This document shows positions 61,101 to 64,000 of a stretch of 64,000 bases of DNA, piece after piece (the stretch's first letter is position 1; each line of letters begins with the position of its first letter). The stretch lies in assembly GCA_949128115.1 (NCBI GenBank), contig OX421963.1:3224001-3288000 (forward strand). Reading direction: 5' to 3'. The notes below the pieces were generated by a model that did not search any database, was not told the origin of the DNA, and saw nothing but the letters and a program-made list of their open reading frames with translations. The position numbers and the translations under genes were made by a program. The stretch is from Anaspis maculata (taxonomy: Eukaryota > Arthropoda > Insecta > Coleoptera > Scraptiidae).

Positions 61101-62895
61101 CACGGGCTTCTACTGGGATAATATATTGATATTGAGAATATGCGCGTAAAGCTCATCACAGAGGTCGCCACTTTACTCCAAGAAGCTTTTCAACTGTCAT
61201 TTCGACATTCAAAATCCATGTGTCACTTCGTTTGGATGCAATAACAATGAAAAGTGAGTTTAAATCTACCTTTGACGGTTAGAATTGTTGTATTCAGCTC
61301 TGTCAGTTGTAAATTTTATTCTCAACGACTATCGTGGCGGCCTCGGCGGGGAAAATGGCAGTGCATATCTCAATTGTATAGGGAAAACCCAACTGGTTAC
61401 AAATATATTCATACATCCGCATTCATCAAAAGAACTCCATATGGTGGTATGTCACTTTTTTTTTCAACGCAATTTTTTTACCAATAAAACCCAGTAAGCA
61501 AGCGCAATTTTTATGGTAACAACGTGGTATTTTAATGGGAACCTTATACGGTTTCTCACGGGATTGTATGCAAAATGCATAGACAACGCCCACAATTTTA
61601 TTATACGGAATCTTATTAGGAAAACTGGGGAATTCCAGATACAATCCCATAGAAACTTTCCGTAATTATACTGGAATCCTATCGAAAATTTCAGTAAGCG
61701 CATATTGAGTCCCATGCAGATTTTTTTTATTGGTTCCTATCGGTCAAAGTGTGTCACCTTGAATATGCCCTAAGCCAAATTGCGCTTTATACATCTTGGT
61801 TTGCACAATAAAATCTAATTATTACATTCCCGTCATAGTGACAATTTCCCATTAAAACCCAATGACCAAGCGCGATTTCTTTTGGAACAACGCGGTATTG
61901 TGATGGGAACATTTATTGATATCTTACGGGCTTTGATGGGATTGTATGCGAAATGCATAGACCACACCTTTTTTAATTCATGCAGACTCCTATTAGGAAG
62001 ACCAAGGAATTCCAGATACAATCCCATAGAAACGTTTCGTGATCATATCAGAATCCCATCGAAAATTACAATAAGCGCATATTGAAGCCCATTCAGATTT
62101 TTTATTGGTTCCTATCGGTCCAAAGGCATGACATTGCGTATGCTCAAGACAAACTACACTCAATAAAGCTCGATTTGAACAATCAAATTCGATTATTATT
62201 AAAATGTGAATGAAGCTTTAGGGCACAAAGAAGAAGGTTTTTTTTTGTACTCTATACTTACCCTCACACCAGAGGTCGTCGGCTTCTTTCTGTACATATA
62301 TGGGATCCCCGATTTCGACGTCTATCTCGTCCTCGTGTCTAGGAACAAACTTGTGCAGCCCCCTGTGTGTGGCTTCCAGCATTTCCACGTCGTTGTAAGC
62401 CACCCCGCCGCCGCCCCCCAAGCTCGAAGTCACCATGGGGCTGACGCCCAGTATGGGCGACATGGATTTGAACCCGTCAGTGCCGGTCGGCGAGTGAGCC
62501 GTGCTGTGTCCGCTGTCCGCATCCGTCATCAACCTTTACAAAGAACCAGATACCTGCATCAGCAAAAATTACTTCTGGTTCCACTACTGTTGGCGTTGAA
62601 GAAAATGTAAAGGTAGAAGAAGAAAATGTGAATTTAGAAGAAGAAAATCAGCAGGGTAGAGAATTAAAATTCGTGAGTATATACCTTTCTGAGGAATCGG
62701 GTGAGTCCTCTGGGTCCCACAGGTAGCCGCATTTCAGTACTAGGATTGAGCTTGGTCCACTGCTTCCGCAACCGCCGCCGCCCCCGCTTCCGGGGGCCGC
62801 TATGGCCGTGCCACCGAGTTCTTCGGCCAGGGACAGCTCCCTGGACAGCTGATGGTGATGTTGATATTGTGCATTGTACATGGTGACTACTGCAG
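55047..62895 (-). CDS. Aplip1: JNK-interacting protein 1 (JIP1/Aplip1), 3'-terminal five exons
   Basis: Five exons on the minus strand join in phase: 62895-62685, 62533-62262, 56189-55909, 55607-55432, 55119-55047, ending at TAA 55047-55049. From the Met at 62881 they encode 332 residues: a Gly/Ser-rich segment, an SH3 domain (about 121-176), a PTB domain (about 190-325) and the C-terminal tail AYPVEDIYIE. JIP1 scaffolds the JNK cascade and links cargo such as APP to kinesin-1. The last residues form the acidic Tyr-containing kinesin light chain-binding motif. Drosophila Aplip1 is longer, and no JNK-binding motif is visible here. The frame stays open upstream of the Met to the acceptor at 62896, so further 5' coding exons probably lie beyond 64 kb. 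Confidence 0.93.
55432..55607 (-). CDS. Aplip1: JIP1 PTB-domain exon
   Basis: Encodes QNEPCIDYFYSLKNVSFCAF, HPRDHRYLGFITKHP and RFACHVFRGTDTTRPVAEAV, the core of the JIP PTB domain. Phase 0 acceptor CCAACAG, phase 2 donor GG|GTAAGT. Confidence 0.96.
55909..56189 (-). CDS. Aplip1: JIP1 exon: end of SH3 and start of PTB
   Basis: Encodes VNLRTGRMGIFPSAYAVDCD (last SH3 strands, with the FPSAY motif) and RYLLGYMGSVETLAHKGTSV of the PTB. Donor AAT|GTCAGT. The open frame beyond the donor, to about 55855, is intronic. Confidence 0.95.
56240..57240. repeat. TTATTTCACT-rich intronic stretch
   Basis: The decamer TTATTTCACT or its complement AGTGAAATAA-like form recurs many times between 56730 and 57210 at irregular spacing in both orientations. 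CGTTTGGGACACGAG-like and CACTCGTTAG blocks are also present. Nature unknown. Confidence 0.5.
57370..57882. mobile_element. Foldback/MITE with GGTGCGTTCAGTCAGCTT arms, about 510 bp
   Basis: GAAGGTGCGTTCAGTCAGCT at 57377 pairs with AGCTGACTGAACCCACCTT at 57857. Inner arms share TTTTAGTTTTAGTCGTTGTC (57413) with its complement (57828), and AAGTATTTGCTT with its complement near the centre. Confidence 0.8.
57895..60110. repeat. About 260-bp satellite in the JIP1 intron
   Basis: The marker AGCTCGGTTTACACAATTGA recurs at about 58592, 58850 and 59107, with a variant near 59373. A second marker, AGCTCGGTTTACACATACCT, recurs at 58697, 58957 and 59217, giving units of about 258-260 bp made of two related halves. 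Other shared blocks are GTGCGTCGCGTGAATGA and AGTGCAAGTTTTGCAAG. Flanking units, 57900-58590 and 59530-60110, are more diverged. Confidence 0.85.
60158..61080. mobile_element. Foldback element, 923 bp, almost perfect palindrome
   Basis: The left end TACAGGGTGTCCGTTTTTCG pairs with the right end CGAAAAACGGACACCTGTA. The arms match nearly continuously to the centre near 60610: GCTAAGCATGGGTATCTCGC, GGAAAAAGTTGCG, CTTTTTCAAGGGG, GCCATATTGGATTTTGA and AGAACGATGTG(C)CACATG, all with complements. It is a non-autonomous element. If transcribed it would form a hairpin of about 450 bp. Confidence 0.92.
61480..62125. repeat. Tandem pair of about 365-bp units
   Basis: Unit one (about 61480-61760) and unit two (about 61845-62125) share ACCCA(G/A)T(A/G)A(G/C)CAAGCGC, GATTGTATGC(A/G)AAATGCATAG, GAATTCCAGATACAATCCCA and TTTTATTGGTTCCTATCGGT. 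Both units are partly open on the minus strand, with a related peptide beginning MGLYLEF. This may be the remains of an element or just a shared frame. Confidence 0.75.
62262..62533 (-). CDS. Aplip1: JIP1 exon: linker and first part of SH3
   Basis: Encodes LMTDADSGHSTAHSPTGTDG, a Gly-rich linker, then HRGLHKFVPRHEDEIDVEIG and DPIYVQKEADDLWCEG of the SH3 domain (ALYDY/DELSF-like positions replaced as usual in JIPs). Phase 2 acceptor, phase 1 donor GAGG|GTAAGT. Confidence 0.95.
62685..62895 (-). CDS. Aplip1: JIP1 upstream exon (Gly/Ser-rich)
   Basis: From acceptor GTTTTAG at 62896, it encodes AAVVTMYNAQYQHHHQLSRE, LSLAEELGGT, a Gly/Ser-rich stretch, then LKCGYLWDPEDSPDSSE. Ends in phase 2 at AAAG|GTATAT. 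The Met at 62881 is a possible start, but the open frame before it and the short protein argue for upstream exons. Confidence 0.8.
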
Positions 62896-63326
62896 CTAAA
62901 ACAAACGAGATTACGATGCAGGACTTGTATAAATCGTATAAAATCGGTAGAAGGTAGATGGGTAAGATATTGAAAAAATTAATGTCATTGTGAAGTGACG
63001 TCATGCGTCATAAGAGTAGCTATACGTCATAAAATGATATAAATGTTGACTTTAGCCAAGTGCCATTAGTACCATTCCAAGCAACTGTCCTGAAGCACCC
63101 TGAGTAGCTAGGGGTTACTCCAAATAAATCGTTACCATAGGGATACACCAAGTCACTTATTCTGCGAATCCTGGTAACTCCGATGCCACTGGCTCGATTT
63201 AATTGAAACTTGACAAGCACGTAGGCAGTGTCTGCAAAACTAACCCAGTTTAAATATTTGGGCGACTTGAATGGAAAAATTGAACTTTGACACCCAGTTG
63301 CACCTAGAACCTGCATTCAGAACAGA
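62896..63326 (-). other. Upstream JIP1 intron (or 5' region)
   Basis: No exon recognised. A short cluster of CGTCAT-type motifs (63000-63035: GACGTCATGCGTCATAAGAG and TACGTCATAAAATG) resembles CRE half-sites. Confidence 0.35.
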
Positions 63327-63607
63327 AATCGTCTGGAGGCTGAGACAGTGTTTCATTTCAAAATCTTCTGACTACAGTGACAAAGGGCAGTATTTTGCTC
63401 CGAGCACAGAAGAAAGCATTGAAATCAGAGCTGTCTGACCGATACAACATCAGCATGGAACACGTCGAGAAATAAAATGATGTTGTAGCCATTGCCCAGC
63501 TCTGATTTCAATGTTTTCTTCTGTACTCGTACGATAATACTGTCTTTTGCTCCTGTAGTCAGAAGATGTGGAAATGAAACTCCTATCTCAGCCTCCAGAT
63601 GATTTTT
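63327..63607. mobile_element. Foldback/hairpin, arms about 125 bp
   Basis: ATCGTCTGGAGGCTGAGACA at 63328 pairs with the complement near 63588-63605. CATTGAAATCAGAGCTG at 63418 pairs with CAGCTCTGATTTCAATG at 63499. The loop is about 65 bp or less. It has no coding capacity. Confidence 0.85.
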
Positions 63608-64000
63608 GTTGTGAAAGTGAGTGTGTGCTGGTTTGGTTGAACTCCTGATTCATGTCGCGACTACCTTCGCCAAACAAAATTCCGTGAGACTTCACGAAAA
63701 GGGAGAAGAATCGCTTTCCATCAATTTTGTTTCTAGAAAAGTTCAAACTCACAATCTACATCACAGCTTTCACAATGAGCTCCGCGACCTATCATGAGAC
63801 CATCATCAAACACACAACAAATTTAAGCATAAAACGATTGCAATTTTTGTTATTTAAATTAACTCAGTAAGGTTTATGTTGCTAGTGTTTATATATTATA
63901 ATTATATTAAATTCCATGGCCATAAATTGACTCGTTGCATACGATTCAGTCAAGAACGATACCAAACTTGTCTAAATTGGTTGAGTTCAAGGAGATAACC
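63608..64000. other. Unassigned sequence at the window end
   Basis: No JIP1 exon, repeat or RNA recognised. Confidence 0.35.

Larger units (their letters stand above)
56190..62261 (-). other. Aplip1: JIP1 large intron (6.1 kb) filled with repeats
   Basis: Runs from GTAAGT at 62261 to ATTTCAG at 56190. Contents: the TTATTTCACT-rich stretch, two foldback elements, a roughly 260-bp satellite and a tandem pair of 365-bp units. No additional exon is recognised. Confidence 0.85.

Noticed and set aside
62206..62610. Plus-strand 134-codon frame opposite the JIP1 SH3 exon
   Set aside because: It is antisense to a conserved exon and without motifs.

Overview
The window is nuclear DNA from an animal, almost certainly an insect. 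It is AT-rich and crowded with repeats, and it holds three recognisable protein-coding genes, one tRNA gene and a large number of mobile-element remains. The split GT-AG genes, the insect-type clock protein and the JIP1-type scaffold support an insect. A hemipteran is possible, but the sequence does not settle the order.

Layout. From 1 to about 20.3 kb there is no host protein gene. This stretch holds relics of Tc1/mariner transposases and LINE 3' ends, two tRNA-like SINEs, a 5S-rRNA-like SINE head, several satellite blocks (about 300 bp, about 260 bp and a GAGCCCC-rich type), a decayed titin/PEVK-like coding fragment and an intact tRNA-Val(AAC). From 20.38 to 49.90 kb on the + strand lies the complete coding region of cycle (the insect BMAL1/ARNTL orthologue). 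I reassembled it from 13 phase-compatible exons into a 694-residue bHLH-PAS protein that keeps the vertebrate-like C-terminal activation domain. Its 17.5-kb intron 2 holds a roughly 446-bp satellite, foldback elements and an intact 970-codon LINE with a perfect 33-bp target-site duplication. Intron 8 is mostly pyrimidine-rich repeat. Intron 7 is 237 nt long, a multiple of three and stop-free in the reading frame, so its retention would add 79 residues inside PAS-A. From 49.9 to 53.1 kb lies a nest of foldback elements.

On the minus strand, 53.29-54.21 kb is an intact single-exon ALKBH4-type 2-oxoglutarate dioxygenase. From 55.05 to 62.90 kb are the five 3'-terminal exons of a JNK-interacting protein 1 gene (JIP1, Drosophila Aplip1), covering the SH3 domain, the PTB domain and the kinesin-binding C terminus. 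Its 5' part lies beyond the window or in exons I cannot see. cycle converges on ALKBH4, and ALKBH4 follows JIP1 in the same direction.

The three genes do not form a pathway: CYCLE is a nuclear clock transcription factor, ALKBH4 a demethylase-type enzyme, and JIP1 a MAP-kinase and motor scaffold. What unifies the window is its repeat ecology. Many elements are near-complete palindromes ending in TACAGGGTG, and they lie inside and between the genes.
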